DNA of 64,000 nt from Atherinomorus stipes. Taxonomy: Eukaryota > Chordata > Actinopteri > Atheriniformes > Atherinidae. Positions 1 through 61,762 of this stretch are shown here, one piece after another. Location: contig JALJCO010008681.1 of NCBI GenBank assembly GCA_023101725.1, forward strand, positions 249,001 through 313,000, in the 5' to 3' direction. Under the pieces are notes generated by a model. It saw nothing but the letters and a program-made list of their open reading frames with translations. It was not told the origin of the DNA and searched no databases. The stretch's first letter is position 1; every line of letters begins with the position of its first letter. The translations under genes and the position numbers were made by a program.

Positions 1-1688
1 TCCACATTCTGGAGACGAGGCGTCGTCACGGAAACCGGAACAGCTACGAGAACGTTCCACATTCTGGAGACGAGGCGTCGTCACGGAAACCGGAACAGCT
101 ACGAGAACGTTCCACATTCTGGAGACGAGGCGTCGTCACGGAAACCAGAACAGCTACGAGAACGTTCCACATTCTGGAGACGAGGCGTCGTCACGGAAAC
201 CAGAACAGCTACGAGAACGTTCCACATTCTGGAGACGAGGCGTCGTCACGGAAACCAGAACAGCTACGAGAACGTTCCACATTCTGGAGACGAGGCGTCG
301 TCACGGAAACCAGAACAGCTACGAGAACGTTCCACGTTCTGGAGACGAGGCGTCGTCACGGAAACCAGAACGGCTACGAGAACGTTCCACATTCTGGAGA
401 CGAGGCGTCGTCACGGAAACCAGAACGGCGACGAGAACGTTCCACATTCTGGAGACGAGGCGTCGTCACGGAAACCAGAACGGCTACGAGAACGTTCCAC
501 ATTCTGGAGACGAGGCGTCGTCACGGAAACCAGAACAGCTACGAGAACGTTCCACATTCTGGAGACGAGGCGTCGTCACGGAAACCAAAACAGCTACGAG
601 AACGTTCCACGTTCTGGAGACGAGGCGTCGTCACGGAAACCAAAACAGCTACGAGAACGTTCCACGTTCTGGAGACGAGGCGTCGTCACGGAAACCAGAA
701 CAGCGACGAGAACGTTCCACATTCTGGAGACGAGTCGTCGTCACGGAAACCAGAACGGCTACGAGAACGTTCCACGTTCTGGAGACGAGGCGTCGTCACG
801 GAAACCAGAACAGCTACGAGAACGTTCCACATTCTGGAGACGAGGCGTCGTCACGGAAACCAAAACAGCTACGAGAACGTTCCACGTTCTGGAGACGAGG
901 CGTCGTCACGGAAACCAGAACAGCTACGAGAACGTTCCACATTCTGGACACGAGGCGTCGTCACGGAAACCAGAACAGCTACGAGAACGTTCCACATTCT
1001 GGAGACGAGGCGTCGTCACGGAAACCAGAACAGCTACGAGAACGTTCCACATTCTGGAGACGAGGCGTCGTCACGGAAACCAGAACAGCTACGAGAACGT
1101 TCCACATTCTGGACATGAGGCGTCGTCACGGAAACCAGAACAGCTACGAGAACGTTCCACATTCTGGAGACGAGGCGTCGTCACGGAAACCAGAACAGCT
1201 ACGAGAACGTTCCACATTCTGGAGACGAGGCGTCGTCACGGAAACCAGAACAGCTACGAGAACGTTCCACATTCTAGAGACGAGGCGTCGTCACGGAAAC
1301 CAGAACAGCTACGAGAACGTTCCACATTCTGGAGACGAGGCGTTGTCACGGAAACCAGAACGGCTACGAGAACGTTCCACATTCTGGAGACGAGGCGTCG
1401 TCATGGAAACCAGAACAGCTACGTGAATGTTCCACATTTTAGAGACGAGGCGTCGTCACGGAAACCAGAACAGCTACGAGAACGTTCCACATTCTGGAGA
1501 CAAGGCGTCGTCACGGAAACCAGAACAGCTACGAGAACGTTCCACATTATAGAGACGAGACGTCGTCACGGAAACCAGAACAGCTACGAGAACGTTCCAC
1601 ATTTTAGAGATGAGGCGTCGTCACGGAAACCAGAACAGCTACGAGAACGTTCCACATTCTGGAGACGAGGCGTCGTCACGGAAACCAC
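1..1688. repeat. 55-bp minisatellite, intron 39 (left edge)
   Basis: About 30 head-to-tail copies of a 55-bp unit with few substitutions. The array starts before the window. It sits in the fasn intron after the last visible exon. Each unit carries GAACGTTC and CGTCGTCACG. Open frames here reflect the repeat, not a gene. Confidence 0.95.
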
Positions 1689-1848
1689 AACGGACGGACG
1701 GAACAGACAGGTCCAGATCCGGTCCGGACAGGACAGACCGGTCCAGATCCGGTCCGGACAGAACAGACCGGTCCAGATCCGGTCTGCATAAAACAATCCG
1801 GTCCAGATCCGGTCCTTACGGGACAGACCGGCCCAGATCCGGTCCGCA
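1689..1848. repeat. ~30-bp minisatellite (GGTCCAGATCCGGTCC-type)
   Basis: Five or so diverged units around GGTCCAGATCCGGTC directly follow the 55-bp array. Confidence 0.85.
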
Positions 1849-51388
<49,540 letters not shown>

Positions 51389-51397
51389 ACCGACGTC
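51389..51397 (-). other. fasn: fasn 5' untranslated sequence in the start-codon exon
   Basis: Nine bases between acceptor TGACAG and the ATG. Vertebrate FASN has its ATG just inside exon 2 behind a non-coding exon 1, which fits. Exon 1 itself was not located. Confidence 0.8.
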
Positions 51398-51489
51398 CTG
51401 TCAGCAAACGTTGAGGCTGGGAATGAGACATGAGGACAGCTGTGGACATCGTCTCAGGGGATTAAACATCTTTCTACATGGAGCTGGCT

Positions 51490-51590
51490 CGAGTCAAATT
51501 CATCTGAAAGATTCTCGTCTGTTCATGCAGACGAAACGTCGGGGAGTTCCTCAGGGTTCTGTACTTGAGACTTTTCACTTTGTGAATCGT
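51490..51590 (+). mobile_element. Non-LTR retrotransposon RT fragment
   Basis: Plus-strand translation includes FMQTKRRGVPQGSVLETFHF, the third remnant of the RT GVPQGS block in this window. It is short and surrounded by unrelated sequence. Confidence 0.7.
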
Positions 51591-51599
51591 TAGCTATAA

Positions 51600-52194
51600 T
51601 GAAGCGTCTGCAAAAGCTACAATCCACTGCAGTGTGACATCACATTCCCGATGCTCGAATGCATCGCACCTGAGCAGCTGTGAGCTGCTGCAGCTCCATT
51701 TTGCTTCAGTTTAGCACCAACACAGTTGCTAGGCAACAAGAGATATGCCAAGGAGGCTAGACCGTCCGAATTTGAACAGCCTGTCACTTCCGCCTTACGT
51801 GGTCTAAGGAGGACCTGGCCTACGTAGACCAGGTAGGACACTTCCTTATAAGGATGCAGCCTTCTAATCTGGACACCCAACATCTTTTCTTTCAAACACG
51901 AGATGTCGATAACTTACAAACTGCACCTTTAACACCATCTGAGAAAGTTCAGTTAACAATAATGACTGACAGCTCAGACTTGTTTATGTAAATAAAGCAT
52001 TTTTAAATGATTCCTGTCTCATGATGTGAGCAGAGCGCTATGTCTCTGAGGCAAGTCGTCCAGATGTCAGACTTATTGGAACGACGTAATAATTTCCTGT
52101 TATCGGCCCGATAATTATCATGCACCCGTAACTTTAAAATGTTCCTCACCAGCGCTCTAGCTGCAGTTTCAAAGCTGAACACACAGCTGTTTGT
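51600..52194. other. Non-coding, unresolved
   Basis: No convincing element or gene. GCACCTTTAAC near 51925 is a word seen at several repeat edges here. Confidence 0.4.
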
Positions 52195-52202
52195 CCATTC
52201 AG

Positions 52203-52481
52203 GGCTGGGAAAAATATCGATACACTGAAATATTGCAATATTTTCATAAGCAGATTTCATATAGATTTTCAAAAATGCGATATTGATCTACTTAACCAAC
52301 AAAATCTCGTGAGATTCTGTAAGATAACTGTGAAACTCGCGAGATTTCTTCACTGAACGACGAAATCTCTCAAGATTTCATTGATAAAATACATCGATAC
52401 CACATTTTAAAATATCGATAGGATATCAGCATATGAAAATATCGCGATATTTCAGTGTATCGATATTTTTTTCTAGCCCTA
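52203..52481. mobile_element. TATCGATA-type palindromic MITE with CCATTCAG duplication
   Basis: GGCTGGGAAAAATATCGATAC to TATCGATATTTTTTTCTAGCC. CCATTCAG occurs at 52195-52202 and 52482-52489. Without the MITE the flanks match 19497-19530, so the insertion and its 8-bp duplication are directly visible. This suggests a hAT-type mover. Confidence 0.88.
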
Positions 52482-52611
52482 CCATTCAGGGACACGGTAG
52501 TAAAGATGGTGGCACGTACAGTAATGGCAGCTTCCACGCATGTGAACCCCCGCAAGTAGATATCAATGTTTCTTTTGTTAGAGAATAAAAACAAGTTACT
52601 TTCGTAAAGTT

Positions 52612-53153
52612 AGGGGTGCACGATAACTATCGGTCTGAAAACGGGAAATTATTACATCATTCCGATATGTCTGATATCATTAAGACTTTCCCCGATAACA
52701 AATATATTATTTGCTCCGCTCATATCATGAGACCAGAATTATTGTTGTTTAAAAATGCTTATTTACATAAACAAGTCTGACCTGTCAATCATTATTATTT
52801 ACAAATAAACTTTTTCAGACTGTGCTAACATGTAGTAAAATGTTGGAATTTAACTTGTCAGTACATCAGTTGCACTTTTTCAGTTTATAATCCCAGTAAA
52901 TGCGTGTATTTGCACCATACTTAAGTTAATGTGCATTTTAAATATCGAATAGTTTTGTTTGATGTATTTTAGAAAATATTGAGAGGCTGATAGATTTTAA
53001 GTGGAAAAAATAAATATTTCTTCATTTAAAGAGTAAAAATTCTTTTTATGTCGTGTTTAGGTATGTATGTGTTATCAGTTATTGGTATCGGCGTTTAGGA
53101 GCTGAAATTGATCGGTTATCGGTTCTTAATAAAGGTTATCGTGCATCCTAAGT
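52612..53153. mobile_element. hAT-like MITE (TAGGGGTGCACGATAAC ends)
   Basis: TTAGGGGTGCACGATAAC at left and GTTATCGTGCATCCTAAG at right pair as inverted termini. AT-rich interior, no transposase. Confidence 0.72.
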
Positions 53154-53383
53154 GATTAGACACCTGAGTAACACTGGTTTTAATTACATCTTAATTTTTC
53201 TGTTGAGACCTGAGATGTTGGTGCACTGCACCTTTAAAGGACCTGGTCAGTTAGTGACATCACCGGGCTGGATGTGCGGGTCAGGATCACGTTCCGGTCC
53301 TGGAGCCTCCTGCTGGTCCCGCTGAGGCTGGACAGGTTGTTCCCACTCACGGCTGAGAGGATTTGGTCTCCTGGACAACCAGG

Positions 53384-53513
53384 ACCAGGATTAGACCTGA
53401 TCACATGACCCAGTTCTCACACCTGGACCAGGATTAGACCTGATCACATGACCCAGTTCTCACACCTGGACCAGGATTAGACCTGATCACATGACCCAGT
53501 TCTCACACCTGCA
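53384..53513. repeat. 43-bp triplication
   Basis: Three copies of ACCTGGACCAGGATTAGACC then TGATCACATGACCCAGTTCTC. Confidence 0.92.
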
Positions 53514-53610
53514 CACACACACAGAGGCCCCGCCCCCTGCCTCAGGTCTCAGCGGGACCAGACCTGGCAGCCGCACGGTGGGAAGATCCACCAAGAAGAC
53601 ACGATAAACT

Positions 53611-54930
53611 CAGGCCCTGTCCCAGTAGCCCCCCCCCAACCCTACTGACCCCCCCTAATCCCTACACCCTTGTATGTAGTGCGCACTTGGCAGAAGTGCA
53701 CATTAAGGGTTGGATGTGCAGGTTCGTGCGGGAAAAAGGCAGAACTGGGACAGTGATGTTCCTCCATTTTGCACCACGTCATTTCATGTCATTGCTGCCA
53801 AACTCAGCTTCATTTCTGTTCCTGGTGAAGAGGCGTCATTTTTTAAACATAAACTGAATAAAGTTTATTTCATCTGTTCTTGTAAAATGGATGTTATGAA
53901 ATCCACACACGTTTAATAAATAAATAAATGACTTACTGAACTAATTTCTGTAAGATGGCTGTAGAATTTCACCAGTACAGGTTTAATAACTGTTACATTC
54001 TAAACAAATGTATAATAATGATTAAATTGTTGCTCTGTGACTGTTATCGTTAGCATAGAATGTCCATAAATGTCCACATGTCCATAAAAACACGTAGAAG
54101 TTCTTTGAGTTACATTGGAAACTGAGACCCGTAATAATCACATGAGTTGTAAGGCTTACAGAAGTATGGCTGCATAATTATTCTATTATTAATTTCATTG
54201 TAAATAGATGCTTTGGTATTATTTACTTATTTAGTTTTTGCTTTTTTCTATCAAAATGTTTGCTTAGTATTGTATTTTAATTTAGTTAACCTGTTTTTGT
54301 TGATTGCATGTATAAAATTTATGTTGATCTGGATCCCAGGAAGAATATTCTTCACTGAAGAAGACTAATGGGGATCCATAATAAACTAAACTAAACTAAA
54401 CTATGTCAGGTAAACAGGTTTCCCTTGTTAAAGACGCTGCGTCTCGACTGGACTTACCAATGTAAATAAAGTCTTAAAATAAAAAATTATTTAGCTACTT
54501 TTATCAGTAAACTGATAACTTCCATTATTCAAATGCTTTGAATTTTAATATTCAAAGTATATTCAGAAGTAACAGGACAAACTTCAATAATTATTTCACC
54601 TACAGCACAAAAGATGAAATATTTCAATCTTTACATCTGAAATGGCTTTTTTTTTTTCACCACAGACAGGAGCTCATCACCAAACATGGACATGTTCCAC
54701 CTTTATGGTTCAAAACGTCACATGCAGCAATGAATTATGGGCAATATGCTTCAGTGAAGTCTGCATTGATGCGGACTTCACTGAAGTGTGGATTGAGGGC
54801 GCAAAAGGGGCGTGATGGACTTCCGACATCGAGCAGCCCTGGAGAACCGGGACACACTACGCACTTCAACCCCCCAACGGGAGCATTCTAGGGGCGCAAG
54901 GGTGGAAGTGCGGGTATTGGGACGGGGCCC
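53611..54930. mobile_element. DNA transposon with CAGGCCCTGTCCCAGTA-type ends
   Basis: Left CAGGCCCTGTCCCAGTAGCC and right ATTGGGACGGGGCCC are inverted termini. The interior carries a LINE tail. The sequence just before the left end (ACGATAAACTCA) is repeated as ACGATAAAGTCA before the satellite at 54949. Confidence 0.7.
54330..54402 (+). mobile_element. LINE 3' tail with (CTAAA)n
   Basis: AATGGGGATCCATAATAAAC followed by CTAAA repeats is the typical end of fish L2/CR1-type LINEs. No coding part. Confidence 0.65.
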
Positions 54931-54948
54931 AAGAAGGAACGATAAAGT

Positions 54949-57900
54949 CAGGCCCTGTCCCAGTAGCCCCCCCCCCCTAAACCTTACAGTCCTGTCCCAG
55001 TACCCCCCTAAACCTTACGGTCCTGTCCCAGTAGCCCCCCCCCCCCCTAAACCTTACAGTCCTGTCCCAGTACCCCCCCTAAACCTTACGGTCCTGTCCC
55101 AGTAGCCCGCCCCCCAAACCCTACGGACCTGTCCCAGTACCCCCCCCCAATCCCTAGGGTCCTGTCCCAGTACCCCCTAAACCCTCCTGTCCTGTCCCAG
55201 TACCCCCCCCTAAACCCTCCTGTCCTGTCCCAGTACCCCCCCTAAACCCTCCTGTCCTGTCCCAGTAGCCCCCCCCAAACCCTACGGACCTGTCCCAGTA
55301 CCCCCCCCCCCGCCCCCCAATCCCTAGGGTCCTGTCCCAGTACCCCCCTAAACCCTCCAGTCCTGTCCCAGTACCCCCTAAACCCTTCTGTCCTGTCCCA
55401 GTACCCCCCTAATCCCTCCTGTCCTGTCCCAGTACCCCCCCTAAACCCTCCTGTCCTGATCCCGGTACCCCCCGTAAACCCTCCTGTCCTGTCCCAGTAC
55501 CCCCCTAAACCCTCCTGTCCTGTCCCAGTACCCCCTAAACCCTCCTGTCCTGTCCCAGTACCCCCCTAAACCCTCCTGTCCTGTCCCAGTACCCCCCCTA
55601 AACCCTCCTGTCCTGTCCCAGTACCCCCCTTAACCCTTCTGTCCTGTCCCACTCCTGTCCTGTCCCAGTACCCCCCTTAACCCTTCTGTCCTGTCCCACT
55701 CCTGTCCTGTCCCAGTACCCCCACTTAACCCTACGGTCCTGTCCCAGTACCCCCCTAAACCCTCCTGTCCTGTCCCAGTACCCCCCTAAACCCTCCTGTC
55801 CTGTCCCAGTACCCTCCCTAAACCCTCCTGTCCTGTCCCAGTACCCCCCTAAACCCTCCTGTCCTGTCCCAGTACCCCCCTTAACCCTTCTGTCCTGTCC
55901 CACTCCTGTCCTGTCCCAGTACCCCCACTTAACCCTACGGTCCTGTCCCAGTACCCCCCTAAACCCTCCTGTCCTGTCCCAGTATCCCCCCTAAACCCTT
56001 CTGTCCTGTCCCACTCCTGTCCTGTCCCAGTACCCCCCCTAAACCCTTCTGTCCTGTCCCAGTACCCCCCTAAACCCTTCTGTCCTGTCCCAGTACCCCC
56101 TAAACCCTACAGTCCTGTCCCAGTACCCCCTAAACCCTCCTGTCCTGTCCCAGTATCCCCCTAAACCCTTCTGTCCTGTCCCACTCCTGTCCTGTCCCAG
56201 TACCCCCCTAAACCCTTCTGTCCTGTCCCAGTACCCCCCTAAGCCCTCCTGTCCTGTCCCAGTACCCCCTAAACCCTCCTGTCCTGTCCCAGTACCCCCT
56301 AAACCCTCCTGTCCTGTCCCAGTACCCCCCTAAACCCTCCTGTCCTGTCCCAGTACCCCCCCTTAACCCTTCTGTCCTGTCCCACTCCTGTCCTGTCCCA
56401 GTACCCCCCTTAACCCTTCTGTCCTGTCCCACTCCTGTCCTGTCCCAGTACCCCCACTTAACCCTACGGTCCTGTCCCAGTACCCCCCTAAACCCTCCTG
56501 TCCTGTCCCAGTACCCCCCTAAACCCTCCTGTCCTGTCCCAGTACCCTCCCTAAACCCTCCTGTCCTGTCCCAGTACCCCCCTAAACCCTCCTGTCCTGT
56601 CCCAGTACCCCCCTTAACCCTTCTGTCCTGTCCCACTCCTGTCCTGTCCCAGTACCCCCACTTAACCCTACGGTCCTGTCCCAGTACCCCCCTAAACCCT
56701 CCTGTCCTGTCCCAGTATCCCCCCTAAACCCTTCTGTCCTGTCCCACTCCTGTCCTGTCCCAGTACCCCCCTAAACCCTTCTGTCCTGTCCCAGTACCCC
56801 CCTAAACCCTTCTGTCCTGTCCCAGTACCCCCTAAACCCTTCTGTCCTGTCCCAGTACCCCCCTAAACCCTACAGTCCTGTCCCAGTACCCCCCTAAACC
56901 CTCCTGTCCTGTCCCAGTATCCCCCCTAAACCCTTCTGTCCTGTCCCACTCCTGTCCTGTCCCAGTACCCCCCTAAACCCTTCTGTCCTGTCCCAGTACC
57001 CCCCTAAGCCCTCCTGTCCTGTCCCAGTACCCCCATAAACCCTCCTGTCCTGTCCCAGTACCCCCCAAACCCTTCTGTCCTGTCCCAGTACCCCCCTAAA
57101 CCCTACAGTCCTGTCCCAGTACCCCCCTAAACCCTCCTGTCCTGTCCCAGTATCCCCCCTAAACCCTTCTGTCCTGTCCCACTCCTGTCCTGTCCCAGTA
57201 CCCCCCTAAACCCTTCTGTCCTGTCCCAGTACCCCCCTAAGCCCTCCTGTCCTGTCCCAGTACCCCCATAAACCCTCCTGTCCTGTCCCAGTACCCCCCA
57301 AACCCTTCTGTCCTGTCCCAGTACCCCCTAAACCCTTCTGTCCTGTCCCAGTACCCCCCTAAACCCTCCTGTCCTGTCCCAGTACCCCCCAAACCCTTCT
57401 GTCCTGTCCCAGTACCCCCCTAAACCCTTCTGTCCTGTCCCAGTACCCCCCAAACCCTTCTGTCCTGTCCCAGTACCCCCCTAAACCCTCCTGTCCTATC
57501 CCAGTACCCCCCTAAACCCTCCTGTCCTGTCCAGTACCCCCTAAACCCTTCTGTCCTGTCCCAGTACCCCCCTAAACCCTCCTGTCCTGTCCCAGGACCC
57601 CCTAAACCCTCCTGTCCTGTCCAGTACCCCCCTAAACCCTTCTGTCCTGTCCCAGTACCCCCCCTAAACCCTTCTGTCCTGTCCCAGTATCCCCCCTAAA
57701 CCCTCCTGTCCTGTCCCAGTATCCCCCCTAATCCCTCCTGTCCTGTCCCAGTACCCCCTAAACCCTCCTGTCCTGTCCCAGTACCCCCCCAAACCCTACG
57801 GACCTGTCCCAGTACCCCCCCCTAAACCCTCCTGTCCTGTCCCAGTACCCCCCCCCCCCCAATCCCTAGGGTCCTGTCCCAGTACCCCCCTAAACCCTCC

Positions 57901-60900
57901 TGTCCTGTCCCAGTACCCCCCCCCCCCAATCCCTAGGGTCCTGTCCCAGTACCCCCTAAACCATCCTGTCCTGTCCCAGTACCCCCCTAAGCCTTACAGT
58001 CCTGTCCCAGTACCCCCCTAAACCCTCCTGTCCTGTCCCAGTACCCCCCCCCAAACCCTACGGACCTGTCCCAGTACCCCCCCCCCTAAACCCTCCTGTC
58101 CTGTCCCAGTACCCCCCCCCAATCCCTAGGGTCCTGTCCCAGTACCCCCCTAAACCCCCTGTCCTGTCCCAGTACCCCCCCCAATCCCTAGGTCCTGTCC
58201 CAGTACCCCCCTAAACCCCTTCTGTCCTGTCCCAGTACCCCCCTAAGCCTTACAGTCCTGTCCCAGTACCCCCTAAACCATCCTGTCCTGTCCCAGTATC
58301 CCCCCTAAACCCTCCTGTCCTGTCCCAGTACCCCCCCAAACCCTACAGTCCTGTCCCAGTACCCCCCCCTAAACCCTCCTGTCCTGTCCCAGTACCCCCC
58401 CCTAAGCCTTACAGTCCTTTCCCAGTACCCCCTAAACCATCCTGTCCTGTCCCAGTACCCCCTAAACCCTCCTGTCCTGTCCCAGTACCCCCCTAAACCT
58501 TTCTGTCCTGTCCCAGTACCCCCCTAAGCCCTCCTGTCATGTCTCAGTACCCCCCTAAACCCTTCTGTCATGTCTCAGTACCCCCTAAACCTTTCTGTCC
58601 TGTCCCAGTACCCCCTAAACCCTCCTGTCCTGTCCCAGTACCCCCCTAAACCTTTCTGTCCTGTCCCAGTACCCCCCCCCTAAGCCCTCCTGTCCTGTCC
58701 CAGTACCCCCGTAAACCCTCCTGTCCTGTCCCAGTACCCCCTAAACCTTTCTGTCCTGTCCCAGTACCCTCCCCTAAGCCCTCCTGTCCTGTCCCAGTAC
58801 CCCCCCGTAAACCCTCCTGTCCTGTCCCAGTACCCCCTAAACCCTTCTGTCATGTCTCAGTACCCCCTAAACCTTTCTGTCCTGTCCCAGTACCCCCTAA
58901 ACCCTTCTGTCCTGTCCCAGTACCCCCTAAACCCTACAGTCCTGTCCCAGTACCCCCCTAAACCCTCCTGTCCTATCCCAGTACCCCCCCTAAACCCTCC
59001 TGTCCTGTCCCAGTACCCCCCAAACCCTCCTGTCCTGTCCCAGGACCCCCCTAAACCCTCCTGTCCTGTCCAGTACCCCCCTAAACCCTTCTGTCCTGTC
59101 CCAGTACCCCCCTAAACCCTCCTGTCCTGTCCCAGTACCCCCTAATCCCTTCTGTCCTGTCCCAGTACCCCCCAAACCCTCCTGTCCTATCCCAGTGTCC
59201 CCCCCCAAACCCTCCTGTCCTGTCCCAGTACCCCCCCTAATCCCTTCTGTCCTGTCCCAGTACCCCCCCAAACCCTCCTGTCCTATCCCAGTACCCCCCC
59301 AAACCCTCCTGTCCTATCCCAGTACCCCCCCTAAACCCTCCTGTCCTGTCCCAGTACCCCCCTAATCCCTTCTGTCCTGTCCCAGTACCCCCCAAACCCT
59401 CCTGTCCTATCCCAGTACCCCCCCAAACCCTCCTGTCCTGTCCCAGTACCCCCCTAAACCCTCCTGTCCTGTCCCAGTACCCCCTAATCCCTTCTGTCCT
59501 GTCCCAGTACCCCCCCAAACCCTCCTGTCCTGTCCCAGTACCCCCTAAACCCTCCTGTCCTGTCCCAGTACCCCCCTAATCCCTTCTGTCCTGTCCCAGT
59601 ACCCCCTAAACCCTCCTGTCCTGTCCCAGTACCCCCCTAATCCCTTCTGTCCTGTCCCAGTACCCCCCCAAACCCTTCTGTCCTGTCCCAGTACCCCCCT
59701 AATCCCTACGGTCCTGTCCCAGGACCCCCTAAACCCTCCTGTCCTGTCCCAGTACCCCCTAAACCCTCCTGTCCTGTCCCAGTACCCCCCTAATCCCTTC
59801 TGTCCTGTCCCAGTACCCCCCTAAACCCTCCTGTCCTGTCCCAGGACCCCCCTAAACCCTCCTGTCCTGTCCCAGGACCCCCTAAACCCTCCTGTCCTGT
59901 CCAGTACCCCCCCTAAACCCTTCTGTCCTGTCCCAGTACCCCCTAAACCCTCCTGTCCTGTCCCAGTACCCCCCCCAATCCCTAGGGTCCTGTCCCAGTA
60001 CCCCCCCCCAATCCCTAGGGTCCTGTCCCAGTACCCCCCTAAACCATCCTGTCCTGTCCCAGTACCCCCCTAAACCCTTCTGTCCTGTCCCAGTACCCCC
60101 CCCCAAGCCTTACAGTCCTGTCCCAGTAGCCCCCCTCCCCCAATCCCTAGGGTCCTGTCCCAGTACCCCCCCAATCCCTAGGGTCCTGTCCCAGTACCCC
60201 CCTAAACCATCCTGTCCTGTCCCAGTACCCCCCCAAACCCTACAGTCCTGTCCCAGTACCCCCCCTAGACCCTCCTGTCCTGTCCCAGTACCCCCCTAAA
60301 CCCTCCTGTCCTGTCCCAGTACCCCCCCCAATCCCTAGGGTCCTGTCCCAGTACCCCCTAAACCATCCTGTCCTGTCCCAGTACCCCCCTAAACCCTCCT
60401 GTCCTGTCCCAGTACCCCCCTAAACCTTTCTGTCCTGTCCCAGTACCCCCCCCCCTAAGCCCTCCTGTCCTGTCCCAGTACCCCCCGTAAACCCTCCTGT
60501 CCTGTCTCAGTACCCCCCTAAACCCTCCTGTCCTGTCCCAGTACCCCCTAAACCCTACTGTCCTGTCTCAGTACCCCCTAAAGCCCTTCTGTCCTGTCCC
60601 AGTACCCCCCTAAACCTTTCTGTCCTGTCCCAGTACCCCCCTAAACCCTTCTGTCCTGTCCCAGTACCCCCCTAAACCCTACTGTCCTGTCCCAGTACCC
60701 CCTAAACCTTTCTGTCCTGTCCCAGTACCCCCCTAAGCCCTCCTGTCCTGTCCCAGTACCCCCCGTAAACCCTCCTGTCCTGTCCCAGTACCCCCCTAAA
60801 CCCTTCTGTCATGTCTCAGTACCCCCCTAAACCCTCCTGTCCTGTCCCAGTACCCCCCTAAACCTTTCTGTCCTGTCCCAGTACCCCCCTAAACCTTTCT

Positions 60901-61762
60901 GTCCTGTCCCAGTACCCCCCTAAACCCTCCTGTCCTGTCCCAGTACCCCCCCTAAACCCTACAGTCCTTTCCAGTACCCCCCTAAACCCCTCCTGTCCTG
61001 TCCCAGTACCCCCTAAACCCTTCTGTCATGTCTCAGTACCCCCCTAAACCTTTCTGTCCTGTCCCAGTACCCCCCTAAACCTTTCTGTCCTGTCCCAGTA
61101 CCCCCCCCCCTAAGCCCTCCTGTCCTGTCCCAGTACCCCCCTAAACCTTTCTGTCCTGTCCCAGTACCCCCCTAAGCCTTTCTGTCCTGTCCCAGTACCC
61201 CCCCTAAGCCCTCCTGTCCTGTCCCAGTACCCCCCTAAACCCTACTGTCCTGTCCCAGTACCCCCCTAAACCTTTCTGTCCTGTCCCAGTACCCCCCTAA
61301 GCCCTCCTGTCCTGTCCCAGTACCCCCCTAAACCTTTCTGTCCTGTCCCAGTACCCCCCCAAGCCCTCCTGTCCTGTCCCAGTACCCCCCTAAACCCTAC
61401 TGTCCTGTCCCAGTACCCCCCTAAACCCTCCTGTCCTGTCCCAGTACCCCCCTAAACCTTTCTGTCCTGTCCCAGTACCCCCCCTAAGCCCTCCTGTCCT
61501 GTCCCAGTACCCCCTAAACCCTTCTGTCATGTCTCAGTACCCCCCCTAAACCCTCCTGTCCTGTCCCAGTACCCCCCTAAACCTTTCTGTCCTGTCCCAG
61601 TACCCCCCTAAACCTTTCTGTCCTGTCCCAGTACCCCTCCTAAACCCTCCTGTCCTGTCCCAGTACCCCCCGTAAACCCTACGGTCCTTTCCAGTACCCC
61701 CCCTAAACCCTCCTGTCCTGTCCCAGTACCCCCCTAAACCCCACGGTTTTGGGACAGGCCTG
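54949..61762. repeat. 6.8-kb satellite of ~30-bp TIR-derived unit
   Basis: More than 200 units of CCTGTCCCAGTACCCCCCTA plus AACCCTCCTGT with variable C-run length. The left edge begins CAGGCCCTGTCCCAGTAGCC and the right edge ends TTTTGGGACAGGCCTG, inverted to each other and matching the termini of the element at 53611. The minus strand is dense in G runs. Confidence 0.95.

Noticed and set aside
54949..61762. Interstitial telomere-like array (CCCTAAACCCT)
   Set aside because: CCCTAA words occur only as part of a ~30-bp unit with CTGTCCCAGTA; not (CCCTAA)n.
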